From Saururus chinensis (Eukaryota; Streptophyta; Magnoliopsida; Piperales; Saururaceae), in the NCBI GenBank assembly GCA_035235625.1, contig CP141145.1, forward strand, positions 4,526,001 to 4,590,000: a DNA stretch of 64,000 nt. The letters run 5' to 3'. The translations under genes were made by a program, and so were the position numbers. Shown here in pieces: positions 12,501-22,340 of the stretch. The number at the start of each line of letters is the position of its first letter. Position 1 is the stretch's first letter. Below the pieces are notes generated by a model. That model had not been told where the DNA came from. It made no database searches and saw only the letters and a program-made list of their open reading frames with translations.

Positions 12501-14319
12501 TTGGAGAAAAAGAACCACTGCCCATGTCCCTGCGAGTTTTGAAGGCCCTTAGAGTGTAGCAGCACGGAGCTGGGGGGGGGGGGGGGTTGTGGTTGAGGGT
12601 GGGGTAGGCTTGGTGTGAAATAGGGAGAGGCGTAGAAGAAAGGGTGCAAGCTGTCGGATGGAGATCCAATGGCTGGGGGTGTGGTTGAGGTGGGGTAGGC
12701 TTGGTGTGAACTAGGGAGAGGCGTAGAAGAAAGGTTGGAGAAAAAGAACCACTGCCCATGTCCCTGCTAGTTTTGAAGGTCCTTAGAGTGTAGCAGCACG
12801 GAGCTGAGGGAGGGGGGGGGGGTTGTGGTTGAGGGTGGGGTAGGCTTGGTGTGAACTAGGGAGACGCGTAGAAGAAAGGGTGCAAGCTGTCGGATGGAGA
12901 TCCGGTGGCTGGGGGTGTGGTTGAGGTGGGGTAGGCTTGGTGTGAACTAGGGAGAGGCGTAGAAGAAAGGTTGCAAGCTGTCGGATGGAGATCCAATGGC
13001 TCGTGCCTAGCACAGGCTAGGCAAACTCTAATGGTAATACTTTGAATTACAAACCTTAGAACTTAGATTGCAAGATATGATGTTTTAAAATTTTTATATT
13101 GGATATTGATATTTTGTTTACGTCTTGCAGTTTAGAGGGGGATGGGAGGTAAGATGTGCTTTCCTGCTAATAGCAACTGCACTTCTCTAATAAAGTTTAA
13201 CAAACAGATAGGAAATATTTAGTTTCTGAAATTCAACTCTATCATGTAGAGATTGAAATTGTAGGAAGATATGGTAGGAATCCATGGTCAAGGAGTGGTG
13301 TGAGAATAGGGCAAGGATTACTAGGAATGATCTTTGTTTTATGATCTGCTGGTCCTTTTGTTGCTTAGTTATTTTTAAGCTCTTTGGGATTTGCTGGCTC
13401 TGGTAGTTTAATGGTAATTAATTGTGAACTCTTCAACCTAAAATGGATTACCATATGCTGTGTTCCATCCATCCTCCTTTTTATGTTGTTCCTCTCCTAA
13501 TAAGTGAGGTCTAATCTTTAACTCAGCTATGGAGTGAAAATTACTGATTTTAGTGTGAACTGCACTCATTAGCTGTTGATTGGGCCACATGGGTAGATTG
13601 CAACATAAAGGCCTCTATATATTGTATAATAATTAATAAGGTTGCATTTAGTGACTCTGGAAAGAGCACTGTTTTCCACTTCTCACTCAAATAAGCCAAT
13701 TGGTAAAAAAAAAGGCTTTTGAATACCCAGGTGCTTAGCATCTCAACTAAGAAGCATCACTTATCAATTTCTAAAGACACCCTAAAAGCAGATAAAATAG
13801 CTACTGCTCCTTTTACCAATTATGAGAAAAACCCTACAAAAGCTATTTGTCACCTGTGTTTCCAAATACCCAGCACTAAAAAATTGAGATGTCATTGAGC
13901 AATACCGAACATGACATAAGTGGCTGGCAAGGAGCATGGCGTTTTATGCATTTTTTTTTTTAAGATTAGCACCTTACAAATTACTAATTTGTTTCAATTA
14001 AGGATCAGGGACAACAGAAAGAGGCTCTAAATAAAATCTTTTTCTGTAATAATTTTCAGATACGATGGTAATTTCCGCAATCCAAAATGCAGTGATATAA
14101 TAAGATGTCATCTTATAAAACTGTTGCTTGGTAAATATAAGCAGGAATGAAATTCCTATTGATATATTGCAGGCTCACCGTGAATCCACGGGGACTGTGT
14201 TTCTAAACAATGATCAAATTGAAGACCCAGTTTCAGCTGCAGAGGAGATGGCCTTTTGCAAAGCATGTGCCCGGTTTGGTCTTGGCTTATACCTATACCA
14301 CGAAGATGAAACACTGTAG
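9597..14319 (+). CDS. RAD52-2: RAD52-like organellar DNA repair protein (RAD52-2/ODB2 type)
   Basis: Four exons: 9597-9874, 10532-10569, 12126-12217 and 14173-14319. All introns are GT..AG, and the joined frame is 184 codons plus TAG. The N-terminal ~45 residues are rich in Ser/Thr/Arg/Val with few acids, fitting a chloroplast or mitochondrial transit peptide. The conserved body contains SSIIRPLNEILRDLNKKVP, then DNCIPWYHANRMLSFYAPGW (across exons 1-3), CGEIRDVIFSDNGSVTVVYR, VTIHGTDGE and a C-terminal block EEMAFCKACARFGLGLYLYH. These match the short plant RAD52 homologues, which bind single-stranded DNA and promote strand annealing in organelles (known of the family). The length is close to the usual ~175-190 aa. 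Every exon is intact, so the gene is probably functional. Intron 2 carries a LINE scrap and intron 3 a G-rich repeat. Choosing RAD52-2 over RAD52-1 rests on the transit-peptide-like start and overall motifs, not on an alignment. Confidence 0.88.
11820..12030 (+). mobile_element. Non-LTR (LINE/RTE-type) retrotransposon ORF2 fragment in intron 2
   Basis: The translation gives AILYGGECWVPKK (about 11836-11875), a stop, then NKLNVARMRILRLEGMQ and GRGRPKRTWMELIRKDM (to about 12000). These are the two blocks at the C-terminal end of plant non-LTR reverse-transcriptase ORFs (ALLYGxECW, then GRGRPKxTW). The stretch normally between them is mostly deleted. It lies in sense orientation within intron 2 of the RAD52-like gene, just before exon 3. 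Confidence 0.7.
12430..13020. repeat. G-rich higher-order tandem repeat in RAD52-like intron 3
   Basis: A ~234-bp unit starting GGTTGGAGAAAAAGAACCAC occurs at 12499 and 12733. Each unit contains two ~95-bp sub-repeats with GTGGGGTAGGCTTGGTGTGA and GTCGGATGGAGATCC. A G15 run lies at 12572-12586 and a G11 run at 12812-12822. The minus-strand Pro/His-rich open frames here are by-products of the repeat. Confidence 0.85.
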
Positions 14320-15094
14320 GAGAGAATTGTCCGGGAATGGACTTGCTATATATGATCATGTTTCCTGGATAAACCGTAGTCTCTAGTAATACATGGCTTT
14401 ATAGAAATGTGTTATCCTGGTAAAGAACTCCCGTGTGGTCAGTTTTTTATTTGTTTATACTATGAGGCATGTGATCTGCAAATCTTTGAATCAGCGAGGC
14501 ATGTTAGCTTAGTGTGGCATGTAACTGCTTGTTTGTAGCCACGGAATATGAGAAGTGTTAGATTTGTAACCATGGCTTGCTTCAATGGGTTTCGTTTTTT
14601 ATTCTTCCTTTGTTTTTATCAATATGAGCTGATGATTCTTGATGGCAATTTCTTGAAAATTAGTTAGTACTTGTTAACGCATGTTCATATGCTTCCAAGG
14701 CTTTTCCCAACGTTCCCTTCAAAGGTCTTTGAGCTATAACGATGGAAAAGGTTGTTAACTACTAGCCTGGGCCAGTTGAGCGGTCCATCCAGGTGATCTG
14801 GGTTAGTCTCAAAACTCATTTTAAGATGGCTATCAGGGGTGCGAACAAGCTGAGTTGAGCCAGGAGCTCGGTAGCTTGAAGCTGGCTTTAGCTGATCTTG
14901 AAACTCTAATTAGGACTAGGGCGGGAAATGGATGTTCTTGTTCGTGGATCAAAACTGTGAGTGGTGTTCAAATCTGTTTCACCTGAGCGGTTTTGCCCAT
15001 CTAATTTGGACTTAGGTGGCAGACAAAAGTTTGATAGCGTTGGTGTAAATATACGCTGAATAATTTTAGCTGTGCAAATGAGCATATAATTATT
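14320..15094. other. 3' flank of the RAD52-like gene
   Basis: Presumed 3' UTR and downstream AT-rich sequence. No second gene or clear element end was found. The decayed copia copy 2 begins at about 15095. Confidence 0.45.
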
Positions 15095-16264
15095 TTAAAA
15101 GGGGCAAAAGGTAAATGAATTCTTAAGGTCGGTGCATTTTGACATTTGTGGGTCCCTAAATATTCAGTCCTATAAAATGATGATGTATTTTGTTATGTTA
15201 ATAAATGACTATTTAAAATATGGGTATATGTATTTAATAAACAAGAAGTTTGATGTCTTAGATAAATTCAAGGAATTTAAAGCTGAAGTAGAAACTTGGT
15301 TAGGCAGGAAAGTAAAAATCTTGAGGCGAGTACACCTCTGACTTGTTTAAAGAATATTGTATCGATCAATGGATAGTTCATCAGTACATCCTATAGTACA
15401 CTCCACAGCAAAATAGAATGGCAGAAATGCAAACCTTTATGGATATAGTAAGGTTCATGTTAAATTACTCTAAGTTAGGAATAAACTTTTAGGGTGAGGC
15501 TTTAAACACCGCCGTGTATATTCTAAATCGTGTACCAATAAAGGTAGTCTAATGGACATCTTATGAGTTATGGAAGGGTCGACGTACGAACATAGGGCAT
15601 CTTAGAGTGTGGGGGTCTAGGGCACACGTAAAGGTGTTTAACTAGCATAGGTCAAAGCTAAACCCTAAGACCATAAAGTGCAACTTTATTAGTTAATGTG
15701 ACCACTCTAAGGGGTACCGATTTGTGGTTCATCATATGGATGAGACAGTGGGGGTAATTGAGCCTAGAGACGCTTATTTCTTAAAGAAAGAATTAAACCC
15801 TAAAATACCTAACAAAATAGTCGATTTATTCAAAGTGGTTAAAGAAGTTGTTCCTAGCACTTCTCCAGAGGCAGTAATTGCATCAGATTAAAACCAAATA
15901 GAACCAGAACCCAGGGCATTGAGGAAAAGAAAACCTTCAACACTGATAAGAGACTTCTATACAATACTAGGGGAGGACAATGTTACATTAGATGAACCCG
16001 TTCTAGATGATCCGATTACCCTTAAGCAAGCTTTAAGCCTCCTAGATGCTCAAGAACGACAGATTACTATTTAGGAAGAGATGAATTTTATCCTAAAGAA
16101 CAAGGTCTGAGAGATAGTAGATCCACTTGAAGGGCGGAAGCCCATTGGGTGTAAATGGATCTTTAAAAAGAAGCTTAACTGATAGGTTTATAGATAAGTA
16201 CTAATCGAGATTAGTGGCCAAAGGGTTCACCCAGGTGTATGGGATGGACTTTAAAGAGATATAC

Positions 16265-18241
16265 TGTAACACCCCGCTTGTCGATTACATCTAACTAAGG
16301 GGGTTAGAGGTAATTAGTAATTTTTGTAATAAATTGTAGACAATTTTAACTATTGAAACCTCCGTATTTGAGTAGAGCTTGAAGAAACGAGCGCAACGAA
16401 TCGAAGAACGGGCAAAACAGAGATCAGGACCGGAAGTTACGATATTTGAAGAAACGTACAATATAGGTGGGACCCACTTAGAAAGAGCACGATTTATTAC
16501 TTTAAGTGGGTTAGTATTGAAGGGCTTGTCGATACGAGTCCAACGGTACCTAGAACGCGCGAATCCGAATCTGGGGTAGGAAGTTACGCGCATTTGAAGA
16601 TTTGAATTTTAAAAAAAAACAAAAGAAAATTGTGATGTGCGTGTGACAGATGCGCGCAGTGCACGCGACAGACGCGTGCAGTGCATGCGACCGCGTTGTG
16701 CGTAACGCGCGACCGTGATGTGCTGTTGCCGCGCGCGTGACGCGCAGGTGTTGCGGGAAACGGTGTGCGCCGCCATTTCTGTGCGGTGCGGTGCCGTGGT
16801 TTGAAATTTGCGGCGCGTCGCGGTTTTTGGCGCGCCGGGGCCTATATAAACCAAATTTCGATTCTGTTTTGAGGGAGAACTTCTCCTCCCCTGTTTCTGA
16901 TCTTTTTGAGGCCGATTAAGGCCGTTCAAGACTCATTTCCTACTAAATCGAGTGTGCTCTACGCAATGGAGTGGTCCTTTCTTCGAGTTGGAGTCCGTAT
17001 AAGGAGGAAAATACCCCAAGACAAGGATAGGTTCTGCCCGTTACCTTCGAGCATCGACCAACTTTGTTTTCTCTATTTCTGGCCATCCTAACTCCGATTT
17101 AGTCGATTCAAGAGGCATTCTTGACTAAATCGAGTATGTTCTACTTGATGGAGGGTTCCGTTTTCTGAGTTGGTGATCGTATGAAGAGGAAACACCCCAA
17201 GACAAGGAGAGGTTCTACTCGTACCGACCAACTTCATTTTCTCTATTTCTGGTCATCCTAACTTCGATTTAGTCGGTCCAAGAGGTGTTCTTAACTAAAT
17301 CGAGTATGTTCTCCATATTGGAGGGTTCTGTTTTCTGAGCTGACGATCTCATAAGGAAGAAATGCCCCGAGACTAAAAGAGGCCTTACCCGAACACCAGA
17401 ACAAGAAAAAGAGACCCAGAGTAAGACGGGGTTCTATCCGTAGATATCGATACCTTACGAGATATGATGGGAATAAGCATTCCTAATCTCCCGTTTTAAT
17501 CATAGAATGGTATGTGCCAGTTATGATGTGTGTTATGCTACGATTTATATGTTGGCCATGTTGTGTGCCTATATACCATGTTGTGTGCCTATATGCCATG
17601 ATGTGTGTTTTATGTGCCATGATGTATGCTTGTATGCTATGACGTGTGTGGTCTCGCTCTAGGGTAGAGCGAGACGTGTACGTGTAATTTACATTTTCGG
17701 ATTCAGCTCAATGATAGAGCGAGACGTGTATGTGTTTTTAGTCTCGGCTCAGTGATAGAGTGAAACGTGGTGGTACAGCGAGATGTACGATTTCATTAAT
17801 TTATTAACTTCCGTTTTACTCCGATAGATTACGAGTTTCAGTATGATTTTGATTCAATTTTAGTACATATGTATTTTAACGTATATGATTTTGTGATGTC
17901 TGATGTATGTAGTAGTCGTTAGGCAGAACTACGTTTGGATCCAATTGTATTGGAATAATATCCAATACATATGTAGGCAACCAACGGCAAGGCAACGTTG
18001 GCCCGATCCAATTTAATTATAAATATATGTTTTAATTCTGTTTTACACACGATGAACTATGAAGCTTCATTGTGTGTATGCATTCATTACAACCTAAGTC
18101 TTCGTACGAGGAAGCTTTAAAGCTTCGTAGTGAGTAGATGAACGTTGTACCTTTCGCACACAGACGATAATTCCTGGCTCAAGGAAAAGAAAATTTTTCT
18201 ATTAGTGATTTTGTGGACCCGACTCGGGTCGGGTCGTTACA
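16265..18241 (+). mobile_element. Solo LTR (Ty3/gypsy type) inside copia copy 2
   Basis: The insert starts TGTAACACCCCGC and ends GGGTCGTTACA. It is flanked by TATAC (16260-16264) and CATAC (18242-18246), a 5-bp target duplication with one C/T difference. Copia copy 1 has CATAC once at the matching site, so the boundaries are exact. The size is 1977 bp, with no internal gag/pol, primer site or second LTR, so this is a solo LTR left by recombination. A TATA box (CTATATAAACC, 16842-16852) follows a very CpG-rich region, which places U3 on the left and gives + orientation. TGTAAC..TTACA termini are common in plant gypsy elements; the exact lineage is not assigned. Confidence 0.88.
16910..17390. 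repeat. ~175-185-bp direct repeats inside the solo LTR
   Basis: Three copies share ACTAAATCGAGTRTG..CT, GGAGGGTTC/GGAGTGGTCC, CCAAGACAAGGA..GGTTCT and TCTCTATTTCTGG, starting near 16940, 17125 and 17295. They follow the TATA box, so they lie in the transcribed leader of the LTR. Confidence 0.75.
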
Positions 18242-19560
18242 CATACTCACCTGTGTCAAAGTTTGACTCAATTAGAGCTACACCAAATGGATGTAAAGAC
18301 TGCATTCCTAAATGGAGATTTAGATGATGGGATTTACATGGAACAACCTGAGGGTTTCATAGTTCCTAGAGATGAACACAAGGTGTGCAAGCTCATAAAA
18401 TCATTGTATGGCCTTAAACAATCTCTGAGGCAATGGTACTTCATTTTTCATAAGGTGATTAGTGAGTATGGGTTCATAGTGAATGAACACGATCACTGTG
18501 TCTATACCTTTCAGGATGGGGCTAGGTATATGATGTTGTCACTGTATGTAGATGACATACTCTTAATGGGGAATGACCTAAGTATGATAGTCATTTTAAA
18601 GGAATGATTTAAAACCCAGTTTGAGATGAAAGACATGGGTGAGGCATCCTACATCCTCGGGATGAAGATTAACAGAGATAGAAAGGCTAAGAAGATTAAT
18701 ATATCTCAAAAGTCATACATAGAAAACGTTCTCAAATGATTCAATGTCATTGGTTGAAAAACCATTGAGTCCCCTATTTACAAGGGTACAGTGTTGTCTA
18801 AGAGTATGCCTTCTTGGACTAAGGAATATCTACTTCGGATGGAGTCAGTGCCATATGCACAGGCTATTGGCAGCTTGATGTTGACCTGTACTAGGCCTGA
18901 TTTGAGTTTTGTAATAGGCTTGCTAAGCCGTTACCAAATAGACCTTGGTCTTCAGCACTGGCAAGTGATGAAGAGGGTATTTCGGTACCTCTTAGGGTCT
19001 AAGTGTTTAAAACTCACCTATTAGGCGGAAAGTCTGTTATTGGCTAGATATTGTGATTTAGACTATGCGGGGGATCCAAATGATAGGAAATCCACTGCTG
19101 AATATGTCTTAATATTTGGAGACAAGGTTATATCGTGGGCAAGAAAGAAACAAAAGAGTGTTTCTAAGTCTACAATGGAAGCTGAGTTTTATGCATGTAA
19201 TATTGCAGCTTCCGAGGCAGTATGGATAAAGGAGCTTCTAGCAAGATTGAGGCTAGAAGGCTAGACTGATGGTTCTATCTAAATGTATTATGATAATCTG
19301 GCAACAGTGTCGACACTTAAGAATGGGGAGATCAGTGCTAGAGGTAAGCACATTGAGGTGCATTACTATTACATCTTCGACATGCTACAGAGGGGAAAAG
19401 TGACTATGAGTTTTATTCCTATTACTGAGATATTGGTAGATCCGTTCACTAAAGCCTGAACGACTGATCTATTTTCTAAGCACGCTCATAGCATTGGTCT
19501 TTGACAGGACTAGTGGAAGTCGATGTTGGACCAAATGAGCCATTCACCCATAGTAGGGGA

Positions 19561-20335
19561 TGTTGGACCGTGGTATGGGCTCGGGTCCAACTTTATCTAT
19601 CCGGGTGAACTGGTATGAGCCATGGGGTACAAGGGTGGTGGGAACAGTCGTGCCGACCCCACATGTGCCTTCATTGCACTAATTTGATTGGGACCCACCT
19701 ACGTCACACACACACACACACTAAGCATTCAACTAAGTTGTGCATTAACACATTGTGGGCCCAGATGCGTGAATTATGTATCAAGGGTGGGACCCACAGT
19801 TAGCGAGGGGTCGACCTTGTCGCGCGCTTAGCCGTGTGGAGGGGTCCAGACCCCCAAGGGCTCTGAGAGATAGAGCCCGCTCCTGTTGTGTATGAACCTC
19901 AAGAGAAACCGGAAGAAATATAACAAGGAAGCCCAACAAGAATAGCCCACTTAAAGGCCTGCTTAAGATAGGAAAGTGAGAGAAAGAGAGGAGACAGCCC
20001 TAGGTGTGCCCCCCCCTCTTGTCTCCTCTCTCCCAATGTAGCTGCCCCCCTCTCTCCCTCTTTGGTGCGGCCTGCTCTTGCCTTGGGAAAAGCTGCTGGC
20101 CGCCCCTCTCCAAGATCTCTTAGGCGGGCCAAAAGAAGGAGATGACTCTGCTCCTAGGTTGAGTTGGAGTTTGATCGGGATGCATCATTGGTGAGTTTTC
20201 TTCAATCCAAGAGCTTCGGTTTGTGAGGGATCAACACATAGAGGTAATCCCCTTTCCATTGCTTGTTGTTCTTGAGATTGGTGTGTAAGGGCTGATCGAT
20301 TTAAGGGCGTGCAAGGGCTGGTTTGCCCAAGGTCA
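19561..20335 (+). repeat. 3' LTR of copia copy 2
   Basis: It begins TGTTGGACCGTGG after the purine tract TAGTAGGGGA (19551-19560) and shares GTATGGGCTCGGG, GGGACCCAC, GAGCCCGCTCC and the terminal AAGGGCGTG..GGTCAAT block with the LTR at 7841-8682. The right boundary is approximate. It contains a short (CA)n run at 19707-19722. Confidence 0.75.
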
Positions 20336-20519
20336 ATACGCTATTGATTTGATTTGTGTTTCTTATATGCATGGCTATTTGATTAGATATGTTTATTGCT
20401 CATTGATTTGGGTTTTATGCATGAACTTTGTAGTTTAATCATAAAGGCTGATTTTTTATTAGTGCGCCACCCCCATCCCACCTCACTTCCGCTGGCCCGG
20501 CCACTCTACACCAACAAGA

Positions 20520-21285
20520 TTGGGAAGTTTATGGTCTTTGCAGAATTTTTTGTGCTTGAAGTTAAATGGGAAGGTGGAGAAAGTACCAGAGCTGGGGAAG
20601 CTGACCCAATTGAGAAAATTGGGAGTGTCAAATGTGAGAAGTGAAGACATGGAGGCCCTCTGTGGCTCCGTCAAGAACATGAGCCAGCTCCAATCCCTAT
20701 CTGTGGAGTTAAGAGAATACGAATGTTGTAGTAAACCTTGAATCTTTGTTCATGCAATCTTTCAATATAAGATGTTTTGAATTCTATGGTCATCTTTAAA
20801 AATTGCCGGAATTGATTGGATCACTTAGCATTGTGGTCAACATAATACTTGGTAATTCTGGGTTAGATGTTGATCCCTTTCAGGTCCTCGAGTATTTGCC
20901 AAATTTGGTACATCTGCATATGACGACAGCTTATGATGGAACAAAATTAAGTTGTGAAGCTGATGCATTTGTGAAACTCAAAGTGTTATGTATTTCAATG
21001 TTTCGCAACCTCAGGTTGGTGAATATTACAAAGGGTGCAATCCCTCACCTAGAAAGGATGATCATTGGTGAGTGTAAGAGTTTGCATAGAACTCCACAAG
21101 GAATAGAGCACCTTTCCTCTCTCCAAGACCTTTTGATTTTAAATGTGCTTGAACTTCTTTGGAGCATACAGACTGTCGACTGGATCAAAGTTTTGCACAT
21201 ACGACCTAAACGGATTACCGAAATGGTCTATGATGCAACTGGAACAAGGGAATTTACTCCTAAAAAAAAGAGTCATGGTCCTTGA
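20520..21285 (+). pseudogene. RPM1-like CC-NBS-LRR pseudogene, C-terminal LRRs
   Basis: Two open frames, 20520-20741 and about 20793-21285, join into leucine-rich repeats typical of RPM1-like resistance proteins: LGKLTQLRKLGVSNVRSEDM, then LPELIGSLS, LEYLPNLVHLHMTTAYDGTK, LKVLCISMFRNLRLVNITKG, IPHLERMIIGECKSLHRTPQ and GIEHLSSLQDL. The first frame ends at a TGA after YECCSKP. The second is displaced, with a garbled junction of about 50 bp. No NB-ARC or coiled-coil part exists upstream: the copia LTR ends about 180 bp before it. It is a truncated relic, possibly cut off by the retrotransposon. Sensing pathogen effectors is the role of intact relatives, not of this copy. Confidence 0.8.
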
Positions 21286-22340
21286 TTGAGTTCACTATTA
21301 TATGATAAAATTTCATGAAACTAAATGATTTCAGGTTGTCCACTCAGTCCCCCAGTAATGTCAATATATTTCCAATTTAGTTTTTTTATTTTTTAACCAT
21401 AAAGTTATCAAGTTCATAAGATTAATAAGTTCAATAAATTGGTTGGCAATTATGAAGTTTTACCAAATTGGTTGCAGCTGGTGTCTCACCAAATTGATAA
21501 CCTTGACATCAAATCTAGCCTTGGTAGATTACACACAAAACTAGGGAGAGAGTATTTTCCAAGATGCATAATTTTTAAACAAGAATTTAGTACTCAAGAA
21601 TGCAGAAAAAGTTTAGTGCTGCCTTAATTTGTCAAAAACTGCCTTGGATATAACATTTTTGTGCTGTGAATGATTACTTGTCTATGGAGACTCTGAAGTC
21701 AATTTGGAAATCAACTTTGAGAATCAAATTGTCATACTATTTCAAGTATTTTTCTTTTCAATTGTTCCATGGCTTGCATGCTGTTGGAGGTTCACATTTA
21801 TTAAAAAAATTATGCCAAAAACAAAAAACACATTTGATACAGCTATTGTTACCAAAGGTGAGCAACTTCTCTTTCATGCCTTTTTATTTTGTTATTTTTT
21901 ATGTGTGGATAGGGCATGACATTGAAGGTTGATGATTTTTGAGGTTGTCCTTTCAAGGAATTTTTGACAAATGACTCGGCAAACCAAAGCAGAAGAAAGA
22001 ATCTTGTCAAAAAATAATTTTAAGATTATTTGTGTGCTCATTGAATAAGGAAGATTGTCACGTATTTGTTTGCAATTTGGTTCTGTTCTTTGTTGCTTCA
22101 TAAACTAATATTAGTAAAATATGTTTGTGGGGTGGTATCATGATAGATCTTCTCTTAGAGCTATAATATTCATGGTATTATCCCAATATGTTGTTGTAAA
22201 TGGTGAGGTTTAAATCATAAAAAAATAACTATGCATTTCATATTTTAACACCTTTTTTTTTCTCATATGTGTTTGTTTCTTTATTTACTTGAACTTATAT
22301 GTACAAGAAAATCACTGTTATAACTGTTCAAGAAGATGCT
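21286..22340. other. AT-rich stretch without a recognisable gene
   Basis: Short open frames at 21439-21627 and 21666-21932 have no family motif I recognise and are interrupted. They may be decayed coding DNA downstream of the LRR pseudogene. No element ends were found before 22341. Confidence 0.45.

Larger units (their letters stand above)
15132..19509 (+). pseudogene. pol: Copia polyprotein remnant (integrase-RT-RNase H), heavily mutated
   Basis: Recognisable blocks in order are [20 protein letters not shown] (integrase, 15270-15330), the D-rich RT block [20 protein letters not shown] (18290-18345), YVDDILLMGNDL (18545-18585), a TGA at 18605-18607, KDMGEASYILGMKI, MKRVFRYLLGSK (18969-19005), DLDYAGDPNDRKST and KSTMEAEFYACNIAA (19045-19215). 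Stops occur throughout the integrase half. The TGA after YVDD falls at the same codon as in copy 1. Non-functional. Confidence 0.88.
15095..20335 (+). mobile_element. Ty1/copia retrotransposon, 5'-truncated and split (copy 2)
   Basis: Homology to copy 1 begins in integrase (15095, GGGGCAAAAGGTAAATGAAT, compare about 5302 in copy 1). It runs to 16264, is interrupted by a 1977-bp insertion, resumes at 18242 and ends with the 3' LTR. The 5' LTR, gag and protease are absent. Many more stops than in copy 1 indicate a longer time since insertion or an older defective lineage. Confidence 0.9.

Noticed and set aside
12454-13013. Two minus-strand Pro/His-rich open frames inside RAD52-like intron 3
   Set aside because: They are translations of the G-rich tandem repeat and lie within a well-supported intron; no protein family fits.
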